From positions 1-38,998 of the forward strand of contig NZ_JAJSEC010000015.1 of assembly GCF_021272185.1 (NCBI RefSeq): a DNA stretch of 38,998 bases, given 5' to 3'. How positions within the stretch are numbered: position 1 is the stretch's first letter; every line of letters begins with the position of its first letter. This document shows, one piece after another, positions 24,328-32,349 of this stretch. This stretch comes from Roseivivax sp. GX 12232. GTDB taxonomy: Bacteria; Pseudomonadota; Alphaproteobacteria; Rhodobacterales; Rhodobacteraceae. The position numbers were made by a program, and so were the translations under genes. The notes below the pieces were generated by a model, which was not told where the DNA came from, did no database searches, and saw nothing but the letters and a program-made list of their open reading frames with translations.

Positions 24328-25047
24328 TCACTTCGAGACCAGCGCGAGCGAGGCCGCGCCCCCCTCGGAGGACTGCCGCTCAGTGACCAGCCGATGGGCG
24401 TTGCGGCGGGCGGTGCGGGCGTGTTCGCGGGCCAGGAACTCGGCGCGGGATCCTTCGCGCGCGCCGATGGCGCCGAGGATCGCGCGGTGCTGCTCCTGCG
24501 CCATGGTCAGTGTCTTGCGGAACCGGGTCACCTGGCTCTCGTCGTCGAGGAAGGCCGAGGGCGAGGCAAAGGGCAGGGCGGTCACCCGCTCGATCTCGTG
24601 GCGGATCACCCGGCTGCCAGCCATCCGCGCCATGAGATCGTGAAACTTTGAATTTTCTTTTGCATACAGGTCCATATCGATCTCCTCGGCCTCGAGGATG
24701 CGGTCGATTTCGCGCAGGATGACCTCGCCTTCCTTCTGATGTTCCGGGGTGATCCCGCGCTCTGCCGCGAGCCGTGCGGCGGTGCCCTCCAGGGTGCCCC
24801 TGAGCTCGATCGTATCGAGCACGTCGCGCATCTCGAAACGGCGGGCCTTGAAGCCGCCGCCGGCGATGCGTTCCAGCAGCCCTTCCTCGGCCAGTTTCGA
24901 CAGCGCCGCGCGGACCGGCGTGCGCGAGATTTCGAGGTCGTTCGCCAGCGCCACCTCGTAGAGGCGTTCGCCGCCCGCGATGCTGCCGTTCAGGACCCGC
25001 TGACGGAGCGTGATGAGGGCGCGTTCGGTATGGGTTTTGGAGGACAT
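24328..25047 (-). CDS. GntR-family regulator, FadR/FCD (VanR-like) type
   Basis: A 239-residue repressor-type protein. The winged helix-turn-helix is visible in GERLYEVALANDLEISRTPVRAALSKLAEEGLLER, and an all-helical FCD effector domain follows with metal-site histidines in ENSKFHDLM, QEQHRAILGAI and FLAREHARTARRNAH. Start 25047 (MSSKTH) gives the family length; an ATG at 25113 lies inside the operator and is unlikely. It is divergent from the galB operon and upstream of ligM, and the three promoter regions of the locus share a TGTATACA palindrome, including its own. It probably represses the locus until an aromatic acid or ring-cleavage intermediate binds. Confidence 0.92.
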   Translation of the reverse strand: MSSKTHTERALITLRQRVLNGSIAGGERLYEVALANDLEISRTPVRAALSKLAEEGLLERIAGGGFKARRFEMRDVLDTIELRGTLEGTAARLAAERGITPEHQKEGEVILREIDRILEAEEIDMDLYAKENSKFHDLMARMAGSRVIRHEIERVTALPFASPSAFLDDESQVTRFRKTLTMAQEQHRAILGAIGAREGSRAEFLAREHARTARRNAHRLVTERQSSEGGAASLALVSK

Positions 25048-25102
25048 TCTGCTGCCTGTGATGAAACACTTTGTGACGAAGAGGCTAGCATTTTCCCGTC
25101 GC

Positions 25103-25114
25103 CATGTATACATG
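25103..25114. promoter_or_regulatory. GntR-type operator between gntR and galB
   Basis: Perfect 12-bp palindrome CATGTATACATG, 56 bases upstream of the gntR start and 103 bases upstream of the galB start. It could control both divergent units and provide autoregulation. Confidence 0.75.
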
Positions 25115-25216
25115 ATACGACATCAGACGCGGCGGAAATCGTCCCATCGGATGTGATTCGCCCCGCCGCGCGGGCCCGTCCGGGCGCCGCGGCACGCCAA
25201 GGGAGGAGAGGGCGCG

Positions 25217-25942
25217 ATGACGAAGACGGCTCTGGTGATCTCGGCCCATGCGGCCGATTTCGTGTGGCGCTGCGGCGGCGCCATCGCGCTGCATGCCGCG
25301 CAGGGGATCGAGGTGACGGTGGCCTGCCTCAGCTTCGGCGAGCGCGGCGAAAGCGCCCGGCTCTGGAAGGAAGGCAAGAGCCTCGAGGAGGTGAAGGCCT
25401 TGCGCAAAAGCGAGGCCGAGGCCGCCGCCGAGGCGCTGGGCGCGCATCGCCTGGTCTGCTTTGACCTCGGCGACTACCCGCTCGAGCTGGACCGCGCCGA
25501 CAAGATGCGGCTCGTCGACCTGATCCGCGAGGTGCAGCCCGGCTTCATGCTGAGCCACTCGCGTTACGACCCGTATAATACGGACCACAGCTACGCCACG
25601 CAGCTCGCGCTCGAGACCCGGATGATCGCCCAGGCCTGGGGCCACAATCCCGGCGAACAGGTGCTCGGCGCGCCGCAGCTCTACCTCTTCGAGCCGCATC
25701 AGACCGAACAGATGGGCTGGAAGCCCGACACTTTCCTCGACATCACCCCGGTCTGGGAGCGCAAGGAGGCCGCCATGCGCTGCATGAACGGCCAGCAGCA
25801 CCTCTGGGAGTATTACACCCGCGTCGCCCAGCAGCGCGCCAACCACTTCAAGCGCAACTCCGGCGGCCAGTCCGGCGGCCGCGACTGCCGCTACGCCGAG
25901 GGCTTCGAGTCGGTCTTCCCGCGCACGGTGGACGCGCTGTGA
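25217..25942 (+). CDS. galB: 4-oxalomesaconate hydratase, GalB type (PIG-L family)
   Basis: A 241-residue PIG-L/LmbE-fold metalloenzyme. The zinc motif reads SAHAADFVWR (H11, D14) with the third ligand in YNTDHSYA (H124). The HAADFVWR variant and the context match GalB of Pseudomonas, in which this fold hydrates 4-oxalomesaconate to 4-carboxy-4-hydroxy-2-oxoadipate rather than deacetylating a sugar. A GGGAGGAG site precedes the ATG. It leads a plus-strand operon with VOC, MetF-like, aldolase and tautomerase genes. The unrelated LigJ performs the same step in sphingomonads. Confidence 0.85.
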   Translation: MTKTALVISAHAADFVWRCGGAIALHAAQGIEVTVACLSFGERGESARLWKEGKSLEEVKALRKSEAEAAAEALGAHRLVCFDLGDYPLELDRADKMRLVDLIREVQPGFMLSHSRYDPYNTDHSYATQLALETRMIAQAWGHNPGEQVLGAPQLYLFEPHQTEQMGWKPDTFLDITPVWERKEAAMRCMNGQQHLWEYYTRVAQQRANHFKRNSGGQSGGRDCRYAEGFESVFPRTVDAL

Positions 25943-26919
25943 CCGGGGGCGGGGCCACACCGCCGCCCGGCTGGGGCGAAATCGCCCACCTCGGCCATGT
26001 CGAGCTTCTGACCAACCGCTTCGAGGAGAGCCTCGACTTCTTCACCCGGGTCTACGGGCTCAAGGTCTCGCTTCAGGAGCCGGACTGCGCCTACCTGCGC
26101 GCCTGGGACGACTACGAGTTCCATTCCCTGAAGCTCACACGCCACCACACCACCGGCGTCGGCCATATCGGCTACCGCGCCGCCAGCCCCGAGGCGCTGG
26201 AGGCCCGGGCCGAGGCCATCGCCGCTGCGGGCCACAAGGTCCTGGGCTGGGACGAGGGCGACGCCGGCCATGGCCGGGCCTTCCGCTTCGAGGATCCCTT
26301 CGGCCATGTCTTCGAGATCTACTTCGACACCCGCCGCGCCGAGCCCGCCCCCGAGGACCGCCCGGCGCTGAAGAACATGGCCTCGCGCTTTCACGCGCAG
26401 GGGGCCTGCCCGCGCCGGATCGACCACCTGAACCTCCTGGCCTCGGACGTCTCGGTCTTCCGCAACTTCATGCAGGACTGCCTCGGCGCCCGCGTGACCG
26501 AGATGATCCAGCTCGACAACGGGCGGATCGGCGGTTGCTGGTTCACCATCAACAACAAGACCTACGACCTGGCCTGCACCGAAGAGCAGGGCGGCGGGAC
26601 CGCGCGGCTGCACCATGTCACCTATGCCACCGACCAGCGCGAGGACATCCTGCGCGCCGCCGACATCTTCCTGGAGAACGGCGTCCACATCGAGACCGGC
26701 CCGCACAAGCACGCGATCCAGGGGACCTTCTTCCTCTACGCCTGGGAGCCCGCCGGAAACCGGGTCGAACTGGCCAATGCCGGGGCGCGGCTGATCCTCG
26801 CCCCGGATCACGCCCCCGTCGTCTGGACCGAGGCCGAGCGCCGCAAGGGCCAGGCCTGGGGGCTGAAGACCATCGAGACCTTCCACACCCACGGCACCCC
26901 GCCCGTGGAGCAGAGATAG
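25939..26919 (+). CDS. Type I extradiol dioxygenase-like (VOC family) protein
   Basis: A 326-residue two-module VOC protein, like catechol 2,3-dioxygenases. Iron ligands fit: an N-terminal-module His in AHLGHVELLT (17/20), then in the C-terminal module His in RLHHVTYATD and Glu in GNRVELANAG. RRIDHLNLLASDV opens the second module. The GTG start overlaps the galB stop. The presence of both a type I and a type II (LigAB) ring-cleavage enzyme in one locus is notable; this one may open a different ring (a catechol or methoxycatechol) or act on a side product. A non-dioxygenase VOC role cannot be excluded. Confidence 0.82.
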   Translation: MTGGGATPPPGWGEIAHLGHVELLTNRFEESLDFFTRVYGLKVSLQEPDCAYLRAWDDYEFHSLKLTRHHTTGVGHIGYRAASPEALEARAEAIAAAGHKVLGWDEGDAGHGRAFRFEDPFGHVFEIYFDTRRAEPAPEDRPALKNMASRFHAQGACPRRIDHLNLLASDVSVFRNFMQDCLGARVTEMIQLDNGRIGGCWFTINNKTYDLACTEEQGGGTARLHHVTYATDQREDILRAADIFLENGVHIETGPHKHAIQGTFFLYAWEPAGNRVELANAGARLILAPDHAPVVWTEAERRKGQAWGLKTIETFHTHGTPPVEQR

Positions 26920-26930
26920 GAGCGCCCGCC

Positions 26931-27851
26931 ATGACCGTTCTGCCGTTTTCCAACCCGAAAGGCCCCGCGCGGGCCTCGCACGAGGCGCGCGAACTGCTCT
27001 CGGGCTTCTCGATCGAGGTCATGCCCCGCACCGCGGCGAAGATCCCGGATTTCCGCAAGATCCTGCCGCCCGGCACCCGGGTCTATATCGCCCAGATCGA
27101 GGGCACGCCCTTCGACGACATGCTTGCGACCGCCCGGCGCCTGCAGGAGGAAGGCTTCACCGCCATGCCGCATCTGCCCGCCCGGCAGATCCGCGACCGC
27201 GCCACGCTGGAGACCTGGCTGAGGCGCTACCGCGAGGAGGCGGGTGTGCGCGAGGCGCTGGTGATCGCGGGCGGCGGGGCGCGGCCCGTCGGCGCCTATG
27301 ACAGCTCGCTTCAGTTGCTGGAGACCGGGCTTTTCGACGCGTTGGGCTTCACCCGGTTGCATGTGGCGGGCCACCCCGAGGGCAGCCGCGACATCGACCC
27401 CGACGGCTCGGACCGCGAGGTCATGGCGGCCCTGCGCTGGAAGGCGGAGTTTGCCGCGCGGACGGACGCGAAGATTGGGCTTGTCACCCAGTTCGCCTTC
27501 GATCCCGACCCGGTGCTGTCCTGGGCGCGGAGGCTGGCCGAAGAGGGCGTGGCGCTGCCGGTGCATGTGGGCCTTGCCGGGCCGACCAAGCTGCACACGC
27601 TGATCAAGTTCGCCGTGGCCTGCGGGGTGGGCCCCTCGCTCGGCGTCTTGCAGAAGCGCGCGCGCGACCTCACCCGGCTGGCGACCCCCTTCACCCCCGA
27701 CGCCATGCTCGCGGCGCTTTCCGAGGCGACGGCGGCGCGGGATGCGGGGCATATCGCGGGCGTGCATCTCTTCCCCCTCGGCGGGCTCAAGGCCACCGCG
27801 GAATATGCCACGGACACGCTGGCGCAGGCCCCCGCAAGAGCGCGGGGCTGA
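26931..27851 (+). CDS. Methylenetetrahydrofolate reductase-like protein (MetF family)
   Basis: A 306-residue TIM-barrel protein. VYIAQIEGTPFDDMLATARRLQEEGFTAMPHLPARQI is the MetF-type active-site and folate region, and VIAGGGARPVGAYDSSLQLL and VAGHPEGSRD are flavin/folate contacts. Sequence and length fit the divergent MetF-like branch rather than housekeeping MetF. TAGGAG precedes the ATG at 26931; an open frame extends 400 bases upstream only as an alternate frame of the VOC gene. Its place beside a LigM-type demethylase indicates that it converts the methyl-THF produced there back to methylene-THF, the role assigned to MetF next to LigM in Sphingobium. Confidence 0.85.
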   Translation: MTVLPFSNPKGPARASHEARELLSGFSIEVMPRTAAKIPDFRKILPPGTRVYIAQIEGTPFDDMLATARRLQEEGFTAMPHLPARQIRDRATLETWLRRYREEAGVREALVIAGGGARPVGAYDSSLQLLETGLFDALGFTRLHVAGHPEGSRDIDPDGSDREVMAALRWKAEFAARTDAKIGLVTQFAFDPDPVLSWARRLAEEGVALPVHVGLAGPTKLHTLIKFAVACGVGPSLGVLQKRARDLTRLATPFTPDAMLAALSEATAARDAGHIAGVHLFPLGGLKATAEYATDTLAQAPARARG

Positions 27852-27854
27852 GCC

Positions 27855-28526
27855 ATGGGAGTTGTTGTCCAGAACATCGACCGCGCCGATCCATCGGTGA
27901 TCGAAGGTCTCGGCCGCGCCGGCGTCGCCACGGTGCACGAGGCGCAGGGCCGCAAGGGCTGCCTCGCCTCCCACATGCGGCCGATCTACACCGGGGCGCG
28001 CATCGCCGGCTCGGCGGTGACCATCAGCGCGCCGCCCGGTGACAACTGGATGCTGCATGTCGCCATCGAACAGCTCCGCGAGGGTGACATCCTGGTGCTC
28101 GCCCCGACCTCGCCCTGCGACGCGGGGTATTTCGGCGACCTGCTCGCGACCTCGGCCCGGGCGCGTGGCGCGCTGGGCCTGGTGATCGAGGCCGGGGTGC
28201 GCGACATCCGCGAGTTGACCGAGATGGGCTTCCCGGTCTGGTCCCGCGCGATCAGCGCCCAGGGCACCGTGAAGGAGACGCTGGGCTCGGTGAACGTGCC
28301 CGTGGTCTGCGGCGGCCAGGCCATCGCGCCGGGCGACGTGATCGTCGCCGATGACGACGGGGTCTGCGTGGTCTCCCGCGCCGAGGCATCCGAGGTGCTG
28401 GCCCGCGCCGAGGCCCGCGAGGCCGCCGAGGAGGAGAAGCGCCGCCGCCTCGCGGCGGGCGAGCTGGGCCTCGACATCTACGACATGCGCGGGCGGCTGG
28501 CCGAGAAGGGCCTGCGCTATGTCTGA
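27855..28526 (+). CDS. galC: 4-carboxy-4-hydroxy-2-oxoadipate aldolase (LigK/GalC, RraA-like)
   Basis: A 223-residue RraA-fold class II aldolase splitting 4-carboxy-4-hydroxy-2-oxoadipate into pyruvate and oxaloacetate, usually with oxaloacetate decarboxylase activity. Family features are [41 protein letters not shown] (R116, D117: substrate and metal positions), [21 protein letters not shown] and the C-terminal LGLDIYDMR seen in proteobacterial CHA aldolases. It starts 3 bases after the MetF-like stop and overlaps galD by 8 bases, so the last three genes are tightly coupled. Confidence 0.9.
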   Translation: MGVVVQNIDRADPSVIEGLGRAGVATVHEAQGRKGCLASHMRPIYTGARIAGSAVTISAPPGDNWMLHVAIEQLREGDILVLAPTSPCDAGYFGDLLATSARARGALGLVIEAGVRDIRELTEMGFPVWSRAISAQGTVKETLGSVNVPVVCGGQAIAPGDVIVADDDGVCVVSRAEASEVLARAEAREAAEEEKRRRLAAGELGLDIYDMRGRLAEKGLRYV

Positions 28527-29595
28527 CGGTCCGGGCGGTCTGCCCTGCCTCTGGATGCGCGGCGGCACCTCCAAGGCCGCGGTCTTCCTGGCGCGCGATC
28601 TGCCCGAGGATCCCGCGGCGCGCGACGCGCTGCTTCTGCGGGTCATGGGCAGCCCCGATCCACGCCAGATCGACGGGCTCGGCGGAGGCGATCCGCTGAC
28701 CTCCAAGGTGGCGGTGCTGGCGCCCTCGACGCGGCCCGGCGCGGATGTCGACTACCTTTTCCTGCAGGTCTTTCCCGACCGCGCGCTGGTCTCGGACGCC
28801 CAGGGCTGCGGCAACATCCTGGCCGCCGTGGGCCCCGCCGCCATCGAGCTGGGGCTGGTCGCCGCCGGAGAAGGCGAGACCCGGGTGGCGATCCACATGG
28901 TCAACACCGGCGAAGAGGCCCAGGCCGTGGTCGCCACACCCGGTGGCCGGGTCGGCTACGACGGCACCGCGCGCATCGACGGGGTGCCGGGCGCCCATGC
29001 GGCGGTGGCGCTGTCCTTCGGCACGCTGGCGGGCGCGCTCTGCGGGGCGCTTCTGCCGAGCGGCCGGGCCGTCGACCGGATCGAGGGCGTGGACTGCACG
29101 CTGATCGACAACGGCATGCCCTGCGTGCTCATGGCCGCCGAGGACTTCGGCCTGACCGGGCGCGAGAGCCCCGAGACGCTCGAGGGCGACGCCGCGCTCA
29201 AGGCCCGGATCGAGGCGATCCGCCTGGCCGCCGGGCCGATGATGGGGCTGGGGAATGTCTCGGAGAAAAGCGTGCCGAAGATGACGCTGGTCTCCGCACC
29301 GGAAGGCGATGCGCTGATCGCCACGCGCTCTTTCATCCCGCACCGGGTGCACCGTTCGCTGGGCGTCTTCGCGGCGGTCAGCGTGGCGACCGGGGCGCTG
29401 CTCCCCGAGGGCCCGGCCCGCCGCGTGGCCCGCCCGACGGGTCAGGAGGCGGGGGCCTATGTCGTGGAGCATCCCGCCGGCGCGCTGACGGTGCTTCTGT
29501 CGCAGGACGACAGGGGGGCCGTGACCCGCAGCGGCTTCCTGCGCACCGCGCGAAAGCTGATGGCGGGCGAGGTCTTCCCGGCGCCTGAGGGGTGA
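28519..29595 (+). CDS. galD: 4-oxalomesaconate tautomerase, GalD-type (PrpF family)
   Basis: A 358-residue PrpF-fold isomerase (two diaminopimelate-epimerase-like domains). Motifs: [13 protein letters not shown] at the N terminus, [34 protein letters not shown] (C97 as catalytic thiol position), [13 protein letters not shown] in the second domain, and the late [20 protein letters not shown]. GalD interconverts keto and enol forms of 4-oxalomesaconate before hydration by GalB. Together with GalB and GalC it completes the lower gallate pathway; a generic PrpF aconitate isomerase is less likely in this context. No clear terminator follows. Confidence 0.9.
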   Translation: MSDGPGGLPCLWMRGGTSKAAVFLARDLPEDPAARDALLLRVMGSPDPRQIDGLGGGDPLTSKVAVLAPSTRPGADVDYLFLQVFPDRALVSDAQGCGNILAAVGPAAIELGLVAAGEGETRVAIHMVNTGEEAQAVVATPGGRVGYDGTARIDGVPGAHAAVALSFGTLAGALCGALLPSGRAVDRIEGVDCTLIDNGMPCVLMAAEDFGLTGRESPETLEGDAALKARIEAIRLAAGPMMGLGNVSEKSVPKMTLVSAPEGDALIATRSFIPHRVHRSLGVFAAVSVATGALLPEGPARRVARPTGQEAGAYVVEHPAGALTVLLSQDDRGAVTRSGFLRTARKLMAGEVFPAPEG

Positions 29596-29833
29596 GTTGG
29601 CTGGTGTATTGCGCTGGGCGGGGCAGTCAGACAGCGGCAGGGTGATTGGGCGATATTGACCGTTCTGAGGGGGCGGTTGTTGGGGCGGCGCTTCGAGGTG
29701 CCCTCGCCACCGATGGCCCCCGGACTCAGCGCGCTAAATCAATCATTCTCAGTGATTTGCCCGGCGAAGCTCCAGTGAAGCGAACTCCGGCCGGATCTAC
29801 CTGATGCCAGTTCCACCCCGCCGCGCCACCCGC

Positions 29834-30049
29834 TCAAGCGTCGAGCCACATCACCAGCGAGGTGCCCAGCAGCACCGCCAGCGCGAGATAGCCCGCGAGC
29901 TTGGCGCCGAAGCCCTGCGGAGGCCCGGGCGGCAGCGGCTCGGCCTCGATGTCCGGGGCGGGCTCGTCGGTCAGGATCAGGTAGGCGAACATCCCGATCA
30001 GTGCCAGCCAGGCCAGAGCGACCACCAGCCCCGAGGCCGTCGCGGTCAT
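29834..30049 (-). CDS. Small hypothetical membrane protein, 71 aa
   Basis: Two hydrophobic helices are visible, residues about 7-26 (VVALAWLALIGMFAYLI) and 52-69 (YLALAVLLGTSLVMWL), joined by an acidic/proline linker with PPGPPQG. Its ATG overlaps the stop of the preceding small gene (ATGA). I recognise no family; the pair may form a small membrane complex. Confidence 0.6.
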   Translation of the reverse strand: MTATASGLVVALAWLALIGMFAYLILTDEPAPDIEAEPLPPGPPQGFGAKLAGYLALAVLLGTSLVMWLDA

Positions 30050-30273
30050 CGCAGGAATCCCCAGAGCAGCGCCGCGACGCCGAGGCTCAACCCGCAGGAG
30101 ATCAGCGCGGTGACCTGCACCGCGCCGCTCGCGACCCGCTCGGGGTCGGCGCGCCGTCCGCGCAGCACAGCGCGCAGGAAGCGCGTCTCGACATAGGCGG
30201 CGGAGAGCGAAATCGTGAGGTAGACCTGCGCGACCGCGGCGAAGCCGAGAACGACAAGCAAGGAGGCGGACAT
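30046..30273 (-). CDS. Small hypothetical membrane protein, 75 aa
   Basis: An N-terminal helix (LLVVLGFAAVAQVYLTISL) and a C-terminal helix (ALISCGLSLGVAALLWGF) flank a basic cytoplasmic-looking loop (RFLRAVLRGRRADPE). AAGG lies upstream of the ATG. It is coupled to the following 71-aa gene and shares two-helix architecture with it; function unknown. Confidence 0.6.
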   Translation of the reverse strand: MSASLLVVLGFAAVAQVYLTISLSAAYVETRFLRAVLRGRRADPERVASGAVQVTALISCGLSLGVAALLWGFLR

Positions 30274-30681
30274 TTCGGATGCCTTGAAAGCGGGGACAGC
30301 CCCCGGGCCGCAGCGGCCAGAGAGGCATCTGTGGCGCCGCCGGGCGCTTTGCCAGAGGGGGTGGGGGAATTATTTTTGGGGGAGGCTGGGAAGCTGGGGC
30401 CTTGGTGCTTCAACCAGCAGGCGCGGAGCAGCGGGTTCGGACCTGCGCTGGCTGCGCCGGCTAGAGTGAAATGAAGCGGGGACCGGTGAGCGACGCCACT
30501 CCGTTCCGGGAACGCCCCGCGATCTGCTCAAGGGCCTATTGCCAGGGCCCCTGCGGACCGCCGCCCGAGCCCCCACCCAGCCCCGCAAATATTCCCCCGC
30601 GCTGACCTTGCGGAACGGCCTCGCGCGCCTGATTTCTCTTCAGCCGTCACGCGACGGTTTTTCCGCAAAGGACACCCGAGA
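30274..30681. other. Intergenic region with G-rich tract
   Basis: About 410 bases with no gene seen. 30357-30399 has five G-runs (5, 5, 5, 3, 4) around an AATTATTTTT stretch. AAAGGA near 30667 serves as ribosome site for the next gene. No clear terminator or operator. Confidence 0.5.
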
Positions 30682-31080
30682 ATGTATCTTCTCTATGCCG
30701 CGGGGGCGAGCCTGGCCGGGCTCCTCGTCATGGCGGCGCTCTATGCCTGCAAGCGCTATTTCCGGCCCGGTGCGCTCCTGCGCGGGCAGATGGTCGACAT
30801 GCTCCTGATCTCGCTCCTGGTCGGCGTCCTGCCCTTGGCACTCGGGGCGCTGGGGGTCTTCGCCACGCGGCCCCTGGTCGAGATCGCGCCCCTGGGCCTG
30901 CCGCTCGCGGCGGCTCTGCTGGCGCTGAGCCTCGCGGGGCTCGGCCTGACCGCGCGGCTCTTCCGGCTGACAATGCTGCTGGTCAAGGCCGAGAGCGCCC
31001 CCAAGGCCAGCGTCACGCCCCTGCCGCCGCGCCCGCGCACACCGGTCAGCCCGGCGCCGCGGATGCGGCGGGCGGCCTGA
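30682..31080 (+). CDS. Hypothetical membrane protein, 132 aa
   Basis: Three hydrophobic segments, about residues 3-22, 40-61 (LLISLLVGVLPLALGALGVF) and 70-92 (PLGLPLAAALLALSLAGLGL), then a basic, proline-rich cytoplasmic tail (TPLPPRPRTPVSPAPRMRRA). AAAGGA precedes the ATG. I recognise no family. It is followed by a repeat-rich intergenic region, so it is probably transcribed alone. Confidence 0.6.
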   Translation: MYLLYAAGASLAGLLVMAALYACKRYFRPGALLRGQMVDMLLISLLVGVLPLALGALGVFATRPLVEIAPLGLPLAAALLALSLAGLGLTARLFRLTMLLVKAESAPKASVTPLPPRPRTPVSPAPRMRRAA

Positions 31081-31160
31081 GGGGGGCTTTGCGCGGCGGT
31101 TCTGCGGGGCCGCCGCGTTGGTGTTGGGTGTGGGACCTAAGAGGCGGTCCTCGAAGGCTT

Positions 31161-31320
31161 TCCTTTCACGCCAAAAAAACGCACGCCGGTGCCGCTGGGT
31201 CTGCTTTCGCCGTGCGAAAGCCGCGCCGTGGCCGCTGCGCGCGGTTTCGCAAAGCGAAAGCGGATCCGAGGCCGCCGCGCCTGCTTTCGCGATGCGAAAG
31301 CACTTCCTCGCAACGGGCTC
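31161..31320 (+). repeat. Tandem array, 40-bp period, centred on TTTCGC-N3-GCGAAA palindromes
   Basis: Units begin at 31201, 31241 and 31281, with TTTCGC at exactly 31205, 31245 and 31285 and GCGAAA 9 bases later each time. Centres differ (CGT, AAA, GAT). Units 1 and 3 form GCTTTCGC-N3-GCGAAAGC with 8- and 9-base arms. A degenerate unit at 31161-31200 keeps only the right half. The period is not a multiple of three. Confidence 0.8.
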
Positions 31321-31324
31321 CACG

Positions 31325-31495
31325 GAGGGCGCGCGGCGGACCGGGGGCCGGCGCTGCTGCGCTTTGAGCAAGGCGCTTTATCCCGGCAAGGTCAGGGCTA
31401 GGGGCATGCTAAGCGCGCCACCCCAAGAAGCGCCGGCCCATCGGGCCGGTCCGGCGCGCGCCCGGCACCTTCGGTGCTGTTCGGGCGCAAGTAGG
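31325..31495 (+). repeat. Dispersed ~170-bp structured repeat, copy B
   Basis: Same layout as copy A: left arm from 31327, core 31373-31396, right arm from 31429, then GCACC-TTC-GGTGC. The distances from start to core and from start to right arm are identical to copies A and C (48 and 104 bases). The left arm has a local GCC-to-GGC change that weakens one pair. It begins 4 bases after the 40-bp-period array. Confidence 0.85.
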
Positions 31496-31806
31496 GGCGG
31501 GGGTGCGGTTGAGGGTGCGCGTGCCAATGAGAGGGTTGCTAGGCAGTTTGCCAAGCAGTCTGTTTGCGGACCTTCGGAGCGCAGAAAACATCCCCTCTAG
31601 CAGGGTCCGCGCGAGTTGCCATTCTGCTCCAAATTCACTCCCGCCAACACACCCCCAAACCGCCCCGACACCCCCCCAAAACCACCCCGCCCGAATTATT
31701 TTCACCGCCCCCCCGCGCGCCATCTTGAAAGCCCCAGGGGGCACACCGATTTGCTTGAGGCTCGGGCGGGCTGTCCGCCCCAGACACTCCACAGGAGAAC
31801 TCAGAC

Positions 31807-32052
31807 ATGCGTCGTGCAGCAGTTGGTGCCATGGTGGTCGCTCTGTTCGCGGCCCCGGCTTTCGCCCTCACCGTGTCGGACGTCGACACCGATGGCGACA
31901 GCCTGGTTTCCTTCACCGAAATGGCGGTGGCCTACCCTGACCTGACCGAGGCGCTCTTCGCCGAGATCGACACCAGCGACGACAGCCTCGTCGATGAGGC
32001 CGAGCTTGCCGCCGCCCTCGACCAGGGCGTGATCCTGGAGCCCGCCGAGTAA
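31807..32052 (+). CDS. Secreted EF-hand calcium-binding protein, 81 aa
   Basis: A Sec signal peptide (about 20 residues, ending PAFA) is followed by two EF-hand loops: DVDTDGDSLVSFTE (canonical DxDxDxxxxxxE) and EIDTSDDSLVDEAE. The mature protein is only about 60 residues and strongly acidic, so it should bind calcium in the periplasm or outside the cell. AGGAG precedes the ATG. A small membrane protein and a Na+/Ca2+ antiporter follow on the same strand, suggesting a calcium-related group. Confidence 0.88.
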   Translation: MRRAAVGAMVVALFAAPAFALTVSDVDTDGDSLVSFTEMAVAYPDLTEALFAEIDTSDDSLVDEAELAAALDQGVILEPAE

Positions 32053-32103
32053 CCGCGCAGCCCCGCAAAGGCGCGCGCGCTCGGCGACAGAAGGATCGCT
32101 CCC

Positions 32104-32277
32104 ATGGCCATGACCCCCTATGCGCCCAAACAGACCCAAATGTGGGCCTGGGGCGGCGCGGCCGTCGCGGCAATCGTGGTGATTGTCGCGCTCGGCTACG
32201 GCTTCGACTGGTTCGGCGGCGCGGCCCCGGAAACGGGGACCCCGGCGGCCGAGGTGGCGGCCCCCGCCGCCCAGTGA
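32104..32277 (+). CDS. Small single-pass membrane protein, 57 aa
   Basis: Short gene with AAGGA upstream of the ATG. The N terminus is MAMTPYAPKQTQMWAW, then one transmembrane helix (GGAAVAAIVVIVALGYGF) and an Ala/Pro-rich tail ending in AAQ. It lies 51 bases after the EF-hand gene and may be co-transcribed with it. No family recognised; the helix plus correct ribosome site support it being real. Confidence 0.55.
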   Translation: MAMTPYAPKQTQMWAWGGAAVAAIVVIVALGYGFDWFGGAAPETGTPAAEVAAPAAQ

Positions 32278-32349
32278 GCCCAGAGGCATCGTGACGACAA
32301 GGCCCCCGGCGGCGATGCGCCCGGCGGGGGCCACCGCGGCCCCCCCGGA

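Larger units (their letters stand above)
31081..31806. other. Repeat-rich intergenic region
   Basis: About 725 bases without a credible gene. In order it holds a degenerate 40-bp-period palindromic array (31161-31320), the second copy of the dispersed repeat (31325-31495), a C-rich stretch (31625-31725) interrupted by GAATTATTTT at 31693, and the ribosome site AGGAG for the EF-hand gene. Open frames crossing it have shifted repeat translations and are not protein-like. Confidence 0.7.

Noticed and set aside
31161-31320. Regularly spaced palindromes considered as a CRISPR array
   Set aside because: Conserved part is only about 18 bases, units are degenerate between palindromes, only three clear units exist, and there are no cas genes.
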